Assembly: GCF_002278135.3 (NCBI RefSeq)
Contig: NZ_CP029425.2
Location: forward strand, 7,416,001 to 7,480,000
From: Bradyrhizobium ottawaense
GTDB lineage: Bacteria; Pseudomonadota; Alphaproteobacteria; Rhizobiales; Xanthobacteraceae
Length of the DNA: 64,000 nucleotides
Direction of reading: 5' to 3'
This document shows, piece after piece, positions 7,702 through 16,338 of the stretch. A model generated the notes under the pieces. That model saw nothing but the letters and a program-made list of their open reading frames with translations. It did not search any database and had not been told where the DNA came from. A program made the translations under genes and the position numbers. Position 1 is the stretch's first letter. Every line of letters starts with the position of its first letter.

Positions 7702-9156
7702 TCAAGCATCGGACGTTGTGCCTGGATTCTCATTGCTGTCGATGATTTCCTGGTTCACCTGGCGTCCAGACCGGTCAACCCACCCCGAGCCTGGTTGTTC
7801 ATAAATCGTCTGGGCTCCGTCCGAAGTCAATTGATCAAGCGTACGGCCCGCATTCGACTGCGTCACCTTGAGATTGTTCTTACCGTCAAAGCGGTCTCCA
7901 AGCCCTTCGACGACCATGGCATTGTCGCCGTTAGTAATGGTCAGCTTCGAGGCCATCGTTTTGCCCTTGCCGATATCAACGGTGTCGACAGTAATCTTCG
8001 TGCCGTCGTCGAGCTGGAAAGTCATGTTCTTCTTGAAGTCAAAGTCGACCTTGCCGTCACCGTCGGCATCGACGTGGGGATCGCCTTTAATCGAGGTGAT
8101 CTTGCCTGTTTGACTGTTACGAATGAGCACTGTTCCGTCATTTTCGTCGACCAAGATCGAATACTTATCACCAAGCTTGATCTCAGCCTTGCCGTCCCTG
8201 ACCTCATGTGACCACACTGGCGCCGGCTGAGAAGACTGCGTGGGCACCTGGGCAGCCGCAACAGGCACCATCGCAAGAGGCGGCGGCGGAGGAGGAACGA
8301 AGAAGACGGGCGCCGTAGAGGTGGGCGCTCCGCTTGCATACTGGTAGTTGCCCGGCCCACGCCCTTGCTCGCCGTCGTCGATACTCGCCTGATTCACGGC
8401 GCGTCCGGCGCCATCGACCCATCCCTGTCCACTCTCATGGATCGTTTGGGCACCATCAGACGTCAACTCGTCAAGGGTCATCCCAGCGTTGGACTGCGTC
8501 ACCCTCAGATTGTTTTTGCCATCCTTGTCGTCGCCGAGCCCCTCGACAACGATCGCGTTGTGGCCGTTCGTAATCGTAAGCTTTGAAGAGATGGCCTGGC
8601 CATTGCCGTAGTCGACATTATTCACAGTAATCTTCGTGCCGTCGTCGAGCTGAAACGTCATATCCTTCTTGAAATCGAAGTCATCCTTGCCGTCTCCGTC
8701 GGCATCAACGTGCGGGTCGCCATGAATGACCGTGACATGGCCGGTCTGGTTGTTGCGGACTGTCCACGTGCCATCCTTCTCATTGGCCGTAATCGTATAC
8801 TTGTCCCCAAGGTTGATCGTGGCCTTGCCATCCTTGACCTCATGCGTCCACACCGGATCCACAGCAGGCTCGGCATTCTGATTCAGCTGGCTCATCAGCA
8901 TGGTGGAAGGAGGAGGCGCCATCATGTACGCCTGCGTCGTAACGACGGCTGGCGCCACGACGACCGGAACGACACTCCCAACGGCCGTACCGACGAGGGC
9001 TGGTGAGGCTACCGGCAAGTACTGGTAGCTCGCCGGGGCATATTGCCCCAACATGGCGTTGAAGGTGGGAGTGACAACAGCGCCCTCCGGCGCCACTCCG
9101 TTCATCGAGTCGGGCGCACCCACCACTGGCAGGCCGGCCACGGGAAGATACTGCAT
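7702..9156 (-). CDS. nopE1: NopE1-type T3SS effector with two metal-inducible autocleavage domains
   Basis: NopE proteins are Bradyrhizobium T3SS effectors that cut themselves in the presence of calcium. This 484-residue protein has two repeats of the metal-ion-inducible autocleavage domain (DUF1521). Each contains the cleavage motif GDPHVDADGDGK, with Asp-Pro near residues 147-148 and 359-360. Each repeat runs from a WTHEV/WSHEV strand through FDFKK.MTFQLDDGTKITV to LTSDGAQTI and W(V)D..GR.VNQ. A Val/Pro-rich linker precedes each repeat. The Asp-rich DADGDGK segment is a plausible calcium ligand. A tts box lies 222 bp upstream. Both cleavage motifs are intact. Confidence 0.95.
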   Translation of the reverse strand: MQYLPVAGLPVVGAPDSMNGVAPEGAVVTPTFNAMLGQYAPASYQYLPVASPALVGTAVGSVVPVVVAPAVVTTQAYMMAPPPSTMLMSQLNQNAEPAVDPVWTHEVKDGKATINLGDKYTITANEKDGTWTVRNNQTGHVTVIHGDPHVDADGDGKDDFDFKKDMTFQLDDGTKITVNNVDYGNGQAISSKLTITNGHNAIVVEGLGDDKDGKNNLRVTQSNAGMTLDELTSDGAQTIHESGQGWVDGAGRAVNQASIDDGEQGRGPGNYQYASGAPTSTAPVFFVPPPPPPLAMVPVAAAQVPTQSSQPAPVWSHEVRDGKAEIKLGDKYSILVDENDGTVLIRNSQTGKITSIKGDPHVDADGDGKVDFDFKKNMTFQLDDGTKITVDTVDIGKGKTMASKLTITNGDNAMVVEGLGDRFDGKNNLKVTQSNAGRTLDQLTSDGAQTIYEQPGSGWVDRSGRQVNQEIIDSNENPGTTSDA

Positions 9157-9377
9157 TTAGTTCACTCCTGTTGCATAGACGACATCTGTAAAACTGTGAG
9201 CGTTACGCGCATAGTCACCCAAGATCCGCCGCTTCAGATCTGCATGAGAGCGCCTGATCAGCTCATCCGAACGAACGACTAATTCCCTTGCCAGAACCGG
9301 CAGCCTATGGAGATCCTCTCTCGCCCCATCACCGTAACCGCACGAGCACATCACGCGCATTCAACTCACAGATACGG

Positions 9378-9407
9378 TAGCCCGAACACCTGTCGAAAAG
9401 CTGACGA
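9378..9407 (-). promoter_or_regulatory. tts box upstream of nopE1
   Basis: On the minus strand the site begins TCGTCAGCTTTTCGACAGGT and ends GTTCGGGCTA, a clear tts box. It points to nopE1, whose ATG is 222 bp downstream. Confidence 0.88.
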
Positions 9408-9970
9408 TGATCAGCGAGCCAAGCCGCACGCACTTTGGCATCGATCGGATGTCCGAAACGCATCCTTCGCTGAACGTATCGCAAGATTTAATATTCCCTC
9501 CTGGCAAGATTCGTCTGGTACCAGCGGTGCTCCCATGTCTTCAGGCAAATGACACGACGTTGCCGGTTATCAGCCAATCATCTCATCCTCACCGCAATCA
9601 GCGCTCCCGCCGGAACTGCACATCATCTGCGAGGAGCGATCAACAGCTTGAACTCTCGCTGCATTTTCCCAAACATCAAGACTTCGCGAAAGGTGAGCTT
9701 TCGCAAGCCGCCATCTTAGCCAAACGGGACAAGCGAGGGCTGAGATCCGCACGGCTCGATGACCTTATCCCGCTTCCGTGCTCCACCCTGCAAGCCACGC
9801 GCCTGCGAAGGTTCCGCCAAGTCAAATCATTCCTGAACGCGCAGCTAAGCACGGCTCAACTCGCCTTCATCCAAGCCGGCTATAGGGCGCCGCTGGGAGC
9901 GACAGGGCGATCCGATGATTGCGAGCAGATGCAAGCCTGCCGCAAAATATCACTCGCCTCAACGTGAGGC
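9408..9970 (+). other. Stretch between the divergent tts boxes of nopE1 and nopC
   Basis: One open frame of about 186 codons (9407-9967, plus strand) spans this stretch. It begins inside the nopE1 promoter, lacks a ribosome-binding site and shows no domain. It ends just before the nopC tts box, so I do not call it a gene. Confidence 0.45.
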
Positions 9971-10000
9971 TCGTCAGCTTTTCGAAAGCTAGCGCCCCTA
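9971..10000 (+). promoter_or_regulatory. tts box driving nopC-nopA and the rhcV genes
   Basis: TCGTCAGCTTTTCGAAAGCT followed by AGCGCCCCTAGCATGAG is essentially consensus. It lies 64 bp before nopC. Confidence 0.92.
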
Positions 10001-10064
10001 GCATGAGGCCGCTGAAGCTAGGCGAACAGTCGTCTGCGCAACAAGACGAACATAGGAGAACGCA

Positions 10065-10373
10065 ATGATCGGAGAAATGATTGGAAGCGCCGCCGGCGGT
10101 TACCTAGGCGGCCCGGCCGGAGCGGCAATTGGTTCGGCACTGGGCGGGACCGTGGACAAGGTCTTTGACAAGGTGGTCCACACCTTGGTGCCCGACGAGG
10201 GTCACCATGATAAGGCCGAAGACCACAAAGACGCCGGCGAAAAGACCGAGGTGCAATCCAAGCACGAGACTGCCTGCAAGAGCCCGGAGCTGAACCTCGG
10301 GCTCAGCACGCTCGGCGGTACGCCCATGTTCCTTTCCATTCCTGCGATCGTCTCGCCGGCCCGCACCTCGTAA
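10065..10373 (+). CDS. nopC: NopC-like T3SS-secreted protein
   Basis: A 102-residue protein placed directly upstream of nopA behind a consensus tts box, the position of nopC in other rhizobia. The N terminus is Gly/Ala-rich (AAGGYLGGPAGAAIGSALGG), and a charged segment (EGHHDKAEDHKDAGEKTEVQSKHE) follows. NopC is a rhizobium-specific secreted effector of about 100 residues with no known biochemical activity. The assignment rests on position, size and promoter more than on motifs. Confidence 0.7.
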   Translation: MIGEMIGSAAGGYLGGPAGAAIGSALGGTVDKVFDKVVHTLVPDEGHHDKAEDHKDAGEKTEVQSKHETACKSPELNLGLSTLGGTPMFLSIPAIVSPARTS

Positions 10374-10415
10374 CAAATCAGAACCAGCGTTATCCCAAAA
10401 GAAAGGCAAATAGAC

Positions 10416-10607
10416 ATGGCGGTTGACAATGTTGGCGGAAATGGCGGCGCTGCTGGTGCCCAGCAGACCGGCGATAGCGGCTTCCAGAACCAGATGGCTG
10501 AATTCGAGCGTGTGAGCCAGAAGGTTCAGGCCCAGGCCGTGGCAATGCGCAGAATTACGACCGAACTCTCGTCCGAGAAGAAGGTCGCCGACGAGCGCGT
10601 CCAGTAA
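10416..10607 (+). CDS. nopA: T3SS pilin/needle subunit NopA
   Basis: NopA is the major subunit of the rhizobial T3SS pilus. This 63-residue protein has a flexible Gly/Ala/Asn-rich N terminus and an amphipathic helical C-terminal half (FQNQMAEFERVSQKVQAQAV and onward), as in NopA. It lies 42 bp downstream of nopC. A strong hairpin follows the gene (10675-10699), which could raise its expression relative to the genes behind it. Confidence 0.82.
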   Translation: MAVDNVGGNGGAAGAQQTGDSGFQNQMAEFERVSQKVQAQAVAMRRITTELSSEKKVADERVQ

Positions 10608-10674
10608 TTCTGCAAGACGGGTGGCTCACCGCAGTTGCTACCGTCGCCGCGCTGTGAATGACGAAGTCTGGATG

Positions 10675-10699
10675 AGCCGTACGGCACCGCCGTACGGCT
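10675..10699 (+). terminator. 11-bp perfect hairpin between nopA and the sctD-like gene
   Basis: AGCCGTACGGC and its exact complement are separated by a 3-base ACC loop and followed by TCTCTCGTTATT. The structure starts 68 bp after nopA and 25 bp before the sctD-like start codon. It resembles an intrinsic terminator with a poor T tract, or a partial attenuator or RNA-stabilising element. Confidence 0.6.
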
Positions 10700-10723
10700 T
10701 CTCTCGTTATTCGGGGGATTATC

Positions 10724-11617
10724 GTGAACGACTCTGTTTCGCTTGAGTTCGAGGTGCTTTCGGGGGTCTATACCGGGCTCAAAGGAAAGACGGCGGGCGG
10801 CGAGAGCATTGTGGGCAGCGGCCTCGATGCGGACATGATCTTCGTTGAACAAGGGCTCGAACCGCATCATCTTCGCGTCATCCCGCAGCGCGATTCGATC
10901 GAGCTCGAAGCGCTCGCTGCCAGAATCAGCATTGACCGTCACGCTAGCATTGCAACAGGTGAGCGCGTCAGAGTGCCGCTTCCCGCGATCATTCATGCCG
11001 GCGCGATGTCCATCCGCTGGTCGGCAGAGGATTTCCAACCAATTGCTTCGAGCAAGCGATCTCGCCGCTCGATCGTGGCACTCAGCCTGATCTTGCTCAG
11101 CTCTGTCGCGATCGGCACCGTCTCAATCATCTTTGCCCCCGGCGATAGGGCGGTGGCGCCAAGCACCGGATCATCGCACGCGGTCGAAATTGCCGCTAAA
11201 CCAACCGTCGATCATTTTGACGCGAGAGCTGCTGATGAAATGGCCGCATCACTGCGCCAACAGATCGAACGAGAGGGCCTTCCTGACGTCAAGATCGGGC
11301 ACGGGCCCGGCGTCGTGACCGCGGAAGGGACGATTGCGCCGGACCTCGTCGCAAAATGGAAAGAAATCCAGCAATGGTTCGATCGTCAAAGCAATGGTAC
11401 CCCGACCCTTGTGAACGCTGTCGCGGTGAAAGAGGAAAAGATGCCGTCTTCGATTGCTGTCCAAGCCGTCTGGCGCGGAAGCGAACCTTATCTGCTTATT
11501 GCCGGGCAGAAGTATTTCGTCGGCGCGCTCTTAAGTAATGGATGGACCGTTGATCGAATCGAGGATGGACGAGTTCTGCTCAGCCGCAACGGCCGATCTG
11601 CCGCTTTGCCCTATTAA
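10724..11617 (+). CDS. T3SS inner-membrane ring protein, SctD family (y4yQ-like)
   Basis: SctD proteins form the outer of the two inner-membrane rings. The 297-residue product starts at GTG. It has an N-terminal FHA-like cytoplasmic domain (LEFEVLSGVYTGLKGKTAGG, GSGLDADMIFVEQGLEPHHL), one transmembrane helix at about 115-135 (IVALSLILLSSVAIGTVSII), and a periplasmic part with a BON-like ring domain. This layout and its location between nopA and rhcV identify it as the rhizobial SctD (y4yQ in NGR234). Confidence 0.85.
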   Translation: MNDSVSLEFEVLSGVYTGLKGKTAGGESIVGSGLDADMIFVEQGLEPHHLRVIPQRDSIELEALAARISIDRHASIATGERVRVPLPAIIHAGAMSIRWSAEDFQPIASSKRSRRSIVALSLILLSSVAIGTVSIIFAPGDRAVAPSTGSSHAVEIAAKPTVDHFDARAADEMAASLRQQIEREGLPDVKIGHGPGVVTAEGTIAPDLVAKWKEIQQWFDRQSNGTPTLVNAVAVKEEKMPSSIAVQAVWRGSEPYLLIAGQKYFVGALLSNGWTVDRIEDGRVLLSRNGRSAALPY

Positions 11618-11650
11618 GGTCTCTACCCTGCAAAAGAGAAGGAGAAGGCT

Positions 11651-12187
11651 ATGGCTAGGCTGCCTCAGAACTCCGTAGGGCCCGGCAACTCATCGCAGGG
11701 GTTAGATGCGGGCCAGCACGCACCAGTCATCGGCTCGCCTCCTTCGCGAGGTGATAAGCTCGAAGTCGGAGGCGCCCATGCGGATAGCGGCACGAAGCGG
11801 GCGTCGTGGCAGGATGCGGCTTCGTATGATCTGCCAATTGATGGCGCGAGCGAAGCGGCGCTCGGGGTCGATTCCGTCGGCGCCATCTCACGCGTCACTT
11901 TATTCGAAAGCGAAGCAGGAGCGAATGAGGTAGATGCACGCGCGAGATTGGCTTCGCTTTATGGTCCCAATCTGTCCCGCGGACTACTCTCCTTCGTAGT
12001 TCCGCGCCTTCGTCATCCCGACGTACTGCGCGCTGACAAGCATGGTGTTCTTCTGGAACGCTTGACGCGAACATTGGAGGCGACGCCGGAAGACAAGACG
12101 GCGCGAGAGTGCTTGGCAATCCTGCAGCAGGAGCTGCAGCGGTTACTAATGCTCCGACAAAACCAAAACAGCTTAATCAAGGGTTAG
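11651..12187 (+). CDS. Uncharacterised T3SS operon protein
   Basis: A 178-residue protein between the sctD-like gene and the TPR gene, in the same transcript. The start is preceded by AGAAGGAGAAGG, an unusually strong ribosome-binding site. The first half is low complexity (Ser, Gly, Pro). The second half is helical, with VDARARLASLYGPNLSRGLL and ECLAILQQELQRLLMLRQNQ. No membrane segment is visible. It could be a secreted protein or a cytoplasmic platform or chaperone component; I cannot assign a family. It ends 2 bases before the next gene. Confidence 0.7.
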   Translation: MARLPQNSVGPGNSSQGLDAGQHAPVIGSPPSRGDKLEVGGAHADSGTKRASWQDAASYDLPIDGASEAALGVDSVGAISRVTLFESEAGANEVDARARLASLYGPNLSRGLLSFVVPRLRHPDVLRADKHGVLLERLTRTLEATPEDKTARECLAILQQELQRLLMLRQNQNSLIKG

Positions 12188-12189
12188 CC

Positions 12190-12618
12190 ATGGCCGATCC
12201 TGATGGATTGCATCGCGTCGCCGTTCCCCTGGCTCCAGGAGTCTCAAAATCCGGCGATATTCCGTCGATCTCCGGGCCAGAGCGCGACCTGCTTTGCGCA
12301 CTCTCATATGTCCATCTCGCGTGCGGGCAGAGCGCACACAGCCTGGCTCTGTTGCGAATTGCAGCTCGCGAGCATTCCAACGACGTCGGTCTACTCCGCA
12401 TTCTAGCCTACACGCTCATCGCCGAGGGCCTCGGCGAGGAAGCACTCCATGTGCTGGACCGGCTGGACGCACTTGATACGCAACCCTCTTCTCGCATACC
12501 GATGACGCTGTTGCGCAGTCACGCGCTACGGCACGCTGGCCGCATGGCCGAGGCTCGCGAGGTCTTCCAGACCTATGTGTCATTGCGCGCGAGTACAGCC
12601 CTCATCCGAAAGCAATAG
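12190..12618 (+). CDS. TPR-like T3SS accessory protein
   Basis: A 142-residue protein, taken from the ATG of MADPDGLHRV, which lies right after the stop of the preceding gene. Helical-repeat signatures are visible (LLCALSYVHLACGQSAHSLA, LLRILAYTLIAEGLGEEALHVLDRL, HALRHAGRMAEAREVF), matching tetratricopeptide repeats of SctG/PscG- or YscY-like chaperones. It lies 9 bp before rhcV and is probably a cytoplasmic chaperone for a needle or export component; that role is inference. Confidence 0.75.
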   Translation: MADPDGLHRVAVPLAPGVSKSGDIPSISGPERDLLCALSYVHLACGQSAHSLALLRIAAREHSNDVGLLRILAYTLIAEGLGEEALHVLDRLDALDTQPSSRIPMTLLRSHALRHAGRMAEAREVFQTYVSLRASTALIRKQ

Positions 12619-12627
12619 GGATCTATC

Positions 12628-14727
12628 ATGGCTAACACCTTGCGCGGCTTTGTCGTGCGCGCTCCGGCCCACCCGGATTTCATGGTTGCCTTGATGCTGC
12701 TTCTAGCGATCGGCATGATGATCATGCCAATCCCAATCATCGTGATCGACATGCTGATCGGCTTCAATCTTGGCTTTGCCATATTGCTGCTGATGGTTGC
12801 CCTCTATCTCAGCACACCGCTTGATTTCTCGTCCTTGCCGGGCGTCATCCTGATCTCCACCGTATTTCGGCTGGCGCTGACGATTGCAACAACACGGCTG
12901 ATCCTCGCCGAAGGCGACGCGGGCAGCATCATTCACACCTTCGGCGACTTCGTCATTTCAGGGAATATTGCGGTCGGAATTGTCATATTCTTGATCGTGA
13001 CCATGGTCCAATTCATGGTTCTTGCCAAGGGTGCCGAACGCGTCGCAGAGGTGTCTGCGCGCTTCACGCTTGACGCGCTACCAGGCAAGCAGATGGCGAT
13101 CGATGCGGAGCTACGCAACAGCCACATCGATCAACACGAAGCACGCCGCCGACGTGCCGCCTTGGAACAAGAGAGTCAGCTTCATGGCGCTATGGATGGT
13201 GCCATGAAGTTCGTTAAGGGAGACGCGATCGCCGGGCTGATCGTGATCTGCATCAATATGCTTGGCGGAATAAGCATCGGCCTGCTCTCCAAGGGCATGT
13301 CGCTCGATGAAGCGCTGCATCAATATACTCTTTTGACGATTGGTGATGCGCTCATTTCGCAGATTCCGGCGCTGCTGCTGTCAATTACCGCCGCGACCAT
13401 TGTCACGCGCGTCAACGGACCCTCCAAACTCAGACTCGGCGCCGATATCGTTCACCAACTTACCGCAAGTACGGAGGCACTTAGGCTAGCCGCTTGCGTC
13501 TTGGTATTCATGGGGCTCGTTCCTGGCTTTCCTTTGCCCCCGTTTGCCGTGCTGGCCGTCCTGTTCGCTGCCGCAAGCTACGTCAAGGTCGGCCCCAAAG
13601 ACGACAAGCCTGCCGCCAAAATAGGAGCTAGCGCCGCGGCATCGGCGCCGGTTCCTGCAGCGGTCCAAAAGCAGGCCGCACATGCGGAAGCGCTTCCGAT
13701 CGCGTTGTTCCTTGCACCAAACCTGACGGATTCGATCGACAAAGACGAGCTGGAAGAGAGCATTTCGCGTGTTTCAAGGCTCGTGTCGGCGGACCTTGGC
13801 ATCACCATTCCGCGGATCCCTGCCCAGATTGGCGACAGCTTGTCCTCGTCGCAGTTCAGGGTCGATGTCGATAGTGTGCCAGTTGAGCGTGATGTGATCA
13901 ATCCCGGGCACTTGGCACTCAACGACGATGTCGCGAACATCGAATTGAGCGGCATCCCCTTTCAACAAGACCCTGAAACGAATCGGGTCTGGATCGAAGA
14001 ACGGCATGCAGCGGCTCTCAAGGCCGCCGGAATCGGATATCATCGGCTAAGCGAAGTTCTTGCCTTACGTCTCCATTCCACATTGACGCGCTTTGCACAG
14101 CGCCTGGTCGGTATTCAGGAAACCCGCCAATTGCTCGCTCGGATGGAGCAGGAATACCCTGATCTGGTGAAGGAGGTACTGCGTACGGCCACCGTCCCTC
14201 GGATCGCCGAGGTCCTGCGCCGCTTGCTCGATGAAGGCATTCCAATCCGCAATACCCGCTTGCTTCTGGAGGCATTGGCAGAATGGAGCGAGCGCGAGCA
14301 AAACGCCGTCCTGCTCACCGAGTATGTTCGTGCTACCTTAAAACGCCAAATCTGCTTCCGGTATGCTAATGCCCATCGCGTCGTGGTCGCCTTTATCATC
14401 GAGCGTGAGAGCGAGGAAATCATCCGCGGCGCAGTACGGGAAACGGCCGTAGGCCCATATCTCGTCTTGGATGAATGGCAGAGCGAAAAGCTGCTTGCAC
14501 AATTTCGTCAGATTCATGCGACCATCGCGCAAAGTAAGAGCCAGCCTGTCGTCCTCGGTTCGATGGATATCCGGCGTTTCGTGCGCGGTTTTCTCACGCG
14601 CAACGGAATCGACTTGCCTGTTCTGTCCTATCAAGATCTCGCCGCGGACTTCACGGTCCGGCCGATCGGATCCGTCAAGCTTCCAAAGGCGCCTTCCTCA
14701 GGAGGGCTCCTAACAGCTGCAAGCTAA
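12628..14727 (+). CDS. rhcV: T3SS export-gate protein RhcV (SctV)
   Basis: RhcV is the large export gate of the FlhA/SctV family, which forms a nonamer under the inner membrane. At 699 residues it is full length. Several transmembrane helices occupy the first 320 residues (for example MVALMLLLAIGMMIMPIPII), with the conserved FHIPEP-type loop FRLALTIATTRLIL and GDAGSIIHTFG. A Pro/Ala-rich linker (about 330-350) leads into the cytoplasmic ring domain. Neighbours are the TPR gene upstream and a TPR lipoprotein downstream, the usual rhizobial nopA-y4yQ-rhcV arrangement. Confidence 0.96.
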   Translation: MANTLRGFVVRAPAHPDFMVALMLLLAIGMMIMPIPIIVIDMLIGFNLGFAILLLMVALYLSTPLDFSSLPGVILISTVFRLALTIATTRLILAEGDAGSIIHTFGDFVISGNIAVGIVIFLIVTMVQFMVLAKGAERVAEVSARFTLDALPGKQMAIDAELRNSHIDQHEARRRRAALEQESQLHGAMDGAMKFVKGDAIAGLIVICINMLGGISIGLLSKGMSLDEALHQYTLLTIGDALISQIPALLLSITAATIVTRVNGPSKLRLGADIVHQLTASTEALRLAACVLVFMGLVPGFPLPPFAVLAVLFAAASYVKVGPKDDKPAAKIGASAAASAPVPAAVQKQAAHAEALPIALFLAPNLTDSIDKDELEESISRVSRLVSADLGITIPRIPAQIGDSLSSSQFRVDVDSVPVERDVINPGHLALNDDVANIELSGIPFQQDPETNRVWIEERHAAALKAAGIGYHRLSEVLALRLHSTLTRFAQRLVGIQETRQLLARMEQEYPDLVKEVLRTATVPRIAEVLRRLLDEGIPIRNTRLLLEALAEWSEREQNAVLLTEYVRATLKRQICFRYANAHRVVVAFIIERESEEIIRGAVRETAVGPYLVLDEWQSEKLLAQFRQIHATIAQSKSQPVVLGSMDIRRFVRGFLTRNGIDLPVLSYQDLAADFTVRPIGSVKLPKAPSSGGLLTAAS

Positions 14728-14757
14728 GAGTGCGCAGCACTACCTTGTGAGTAGCCG

Positions 14758-15348
14758 ATGAAATCTAATGACACCAGCTTCCGCCGATATCTGTGCTCCG
14801 CCAGTCCAAGGCTGCGGCCGGCTCTGCTTGCGATGCTGACTGTTGTGCTGCTCGCTGGTTGCGCTACCGCAGACAAACATGGCCTTTCACCGCAGCAGAG
14901 GTCCGCATCAGACCTCGCAGACAGCGAAGAGATCGACCCCGCCGCGCGCGAGCGCATTTCGCACGCGCTTGGCCGAGATGCTGATGAAGGGGCTCTGCGC
15001 GACGCATTGAAGCAACAGCCGAACAACATTGATGCGGCTATTCCTCTTGCGCGAGCCCTGCTGGCACGCAACTGTCCGAATGATGCGCTTGAGGTGCTCG
15101 ACGGCGTGTTATTGGCAACCCCTGGCGACCTGCGCGCATTAAATGCCAAAGCAGTTGTTCTCGATCACGAGGGCCGTCATCAGGAAGCCCAAGAGCTATA
15201 CCGCCAAGCTCTCGCGGCGGAACCTGCAAACCCGATGCTGCGCAACAATTTCGGACTGTCCCTCGCCCTTCAAGGCAAGATGGACGCCGGCGATGCCAGC
15301 GCAGCACCTCAGGCGGGCAGCCGGAAAGCATTGGCTCGTTCAAGATAA
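14758..15348 (+). CDS. TPR lipoprotein at the end of the rhcV operon (y4yS-like)
   Basis: A 196-residue protein with a lipoprotein signal (MLTVVLLAGC, Cys at about residue 35) and at least two TPR units (NNIDAAIPLARALLARNCPN and EGRHQEAQELYRQALAAEPA). It should be anchored in the periplasm and resembles y4yS/TadD-type pilotin or assembly proteins. The TPR array stops abruptly after LSLALQGK and is replaced by a Ser/Ala-rich tail, so the 3' end may have been altered by a frameshift. Confidence 0.75.
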   Translation: MKSNDTSFRRYLCSASPRLRPALLAMLTVVLLAGCATADKHGLSPQQRSASDLADSEEIDPAARERISHALGRDADEGALRDALKQQPNNIDAAIPLARALLARNCPNDALEVLDGVLLATPGDLRALNAKAVVLDHEGRHQEAQELYRQALAAEPANPMLRNNFGLSLALQGKMDAGDASAAPQAGSRKALARSR

Positions 15349-15390
15349 GGCGATCAAGAGCGGGCAGGAATAGCGAAGCGTGATGCTTAG

Positions 15391-15420
15391 CTGTCAGCTT
15401 GCCGACAGCTAGGCTTACTA
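15391..15420 (+). promoter_or_regulatory. tts box upstream of the broken nopP copy
   Basis: CTGTCAGCTTGCCGACAGCT followed by AGGCTTACTA matches the tts box, including the final TA. The nopP-like ATG is 53 bp downstream. Confidence 0.8.
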
Positions 15421-15472
15421 TGAGCGCGGAACCCCACTCCGGCGCGGCCTCGCCGACATAACAGGACGTGTT

Positions 15473-16338
15473 ATGTTTCAAAACACTAAAGCTCTATCTA
15501 ACAGCGAACGTGCGTCCGAGCTCGATGAAATGGGAACGAGCTCGGACGATGGCTCCCACACGGATAGCCCAAGATTCTTGGATGTATTCTCTGCTCTGAG
15601 TTTGGCGCCATCGAGCTGCTCCGTTGATGCATCTTTGGCAGCAGTCCCGCCATACGCGCTGGTTGACGAGCGGCCGGTGGTTGAGATCTCAAAATCTTCG
15701 TTTGAGAATAAGCTGGCAGATTTTTATGGAGGAGACATAGAGGATATTGCTGCCAATCCGCAGCGATACTCGCGCTGGGTTTCCGAAAAGGCTCACGCAC
15801 AGCGGACACTGCATTTCGCTTCGGCACGAAGTCTATTTCGGAGAAATCGTGCTTTTTCAGCTATCAGCTTGGGAACAAGAGCGTCGGGCTTCTGAGAACG
15901 GAACCCGGAGGCCGCATGAGTGAGCTGTTCAAGGGCAACAATGATTAGCGCCATCAATTTCCTGGACGAGATGAAATCACCTCAACAATAGCTTTCCGGG
16001 TTACTCATCCGCTCGTCGAGAACGCGGGCGATATCTTGCTTGAACATCAGCTCCAGATCGACGGAAACAAACCGCTCGTTCTCTCCCACTCTTCCAATCC
16101 GGAAGCGAAAGCCCGCGCGGCAGCGTTGGGCTTTCTTGAGGTTAGTGACTCGATGATGGTGCTAGATCCCACCAAGCACGATGACAAATGGAAGAACGAA
16201 GGCGGCAATTGGCAGCGGGCGGGTAAGCCGCCTTTGTATCTTGCCGCGACTGAAGACAACAGCGGCAATGCCAAGTATACCGAGAGTGTAGCGAAGCCCG
16301 CGAACGATCCGTATGATGAGGAATATGACTTTATGTAG
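15473..16338 (+). pseudogene. nopP-like effector pseudogene (frameshifts)
   Basis: NopP is a rhizobial T3SS effector. The N-terminal frame (VVEISKSSFENKLADFYGGDIEDIAANPQRYSRWVSEKA) parallels the intact NopP at 53653-54486 (VEIDQRSFDRGLRRFLGRDIMNIAINPQEYSDFVSKKA). After about residue 122 the match moves to another frame (CFFSYQLGNKSVGLLRTEPGG), which ends at a TAG near 15945. The match resumes in a third frame as FRVTHPLVENAGDILLEHQL and runs to 16338. At least two indels therefore break it. The tts box is still intact, so a truncated N-terminal product could be made. Confidence 0.9.

Noticed and set aside
9407-9967. A 186-codon plus-strand open frame between nopE1 and nopC
   Set aside because: It begins inside the nopE1 tts box, has no ribosome-binding site or domain, and its sequence looks like antisense or non-coding DNA.
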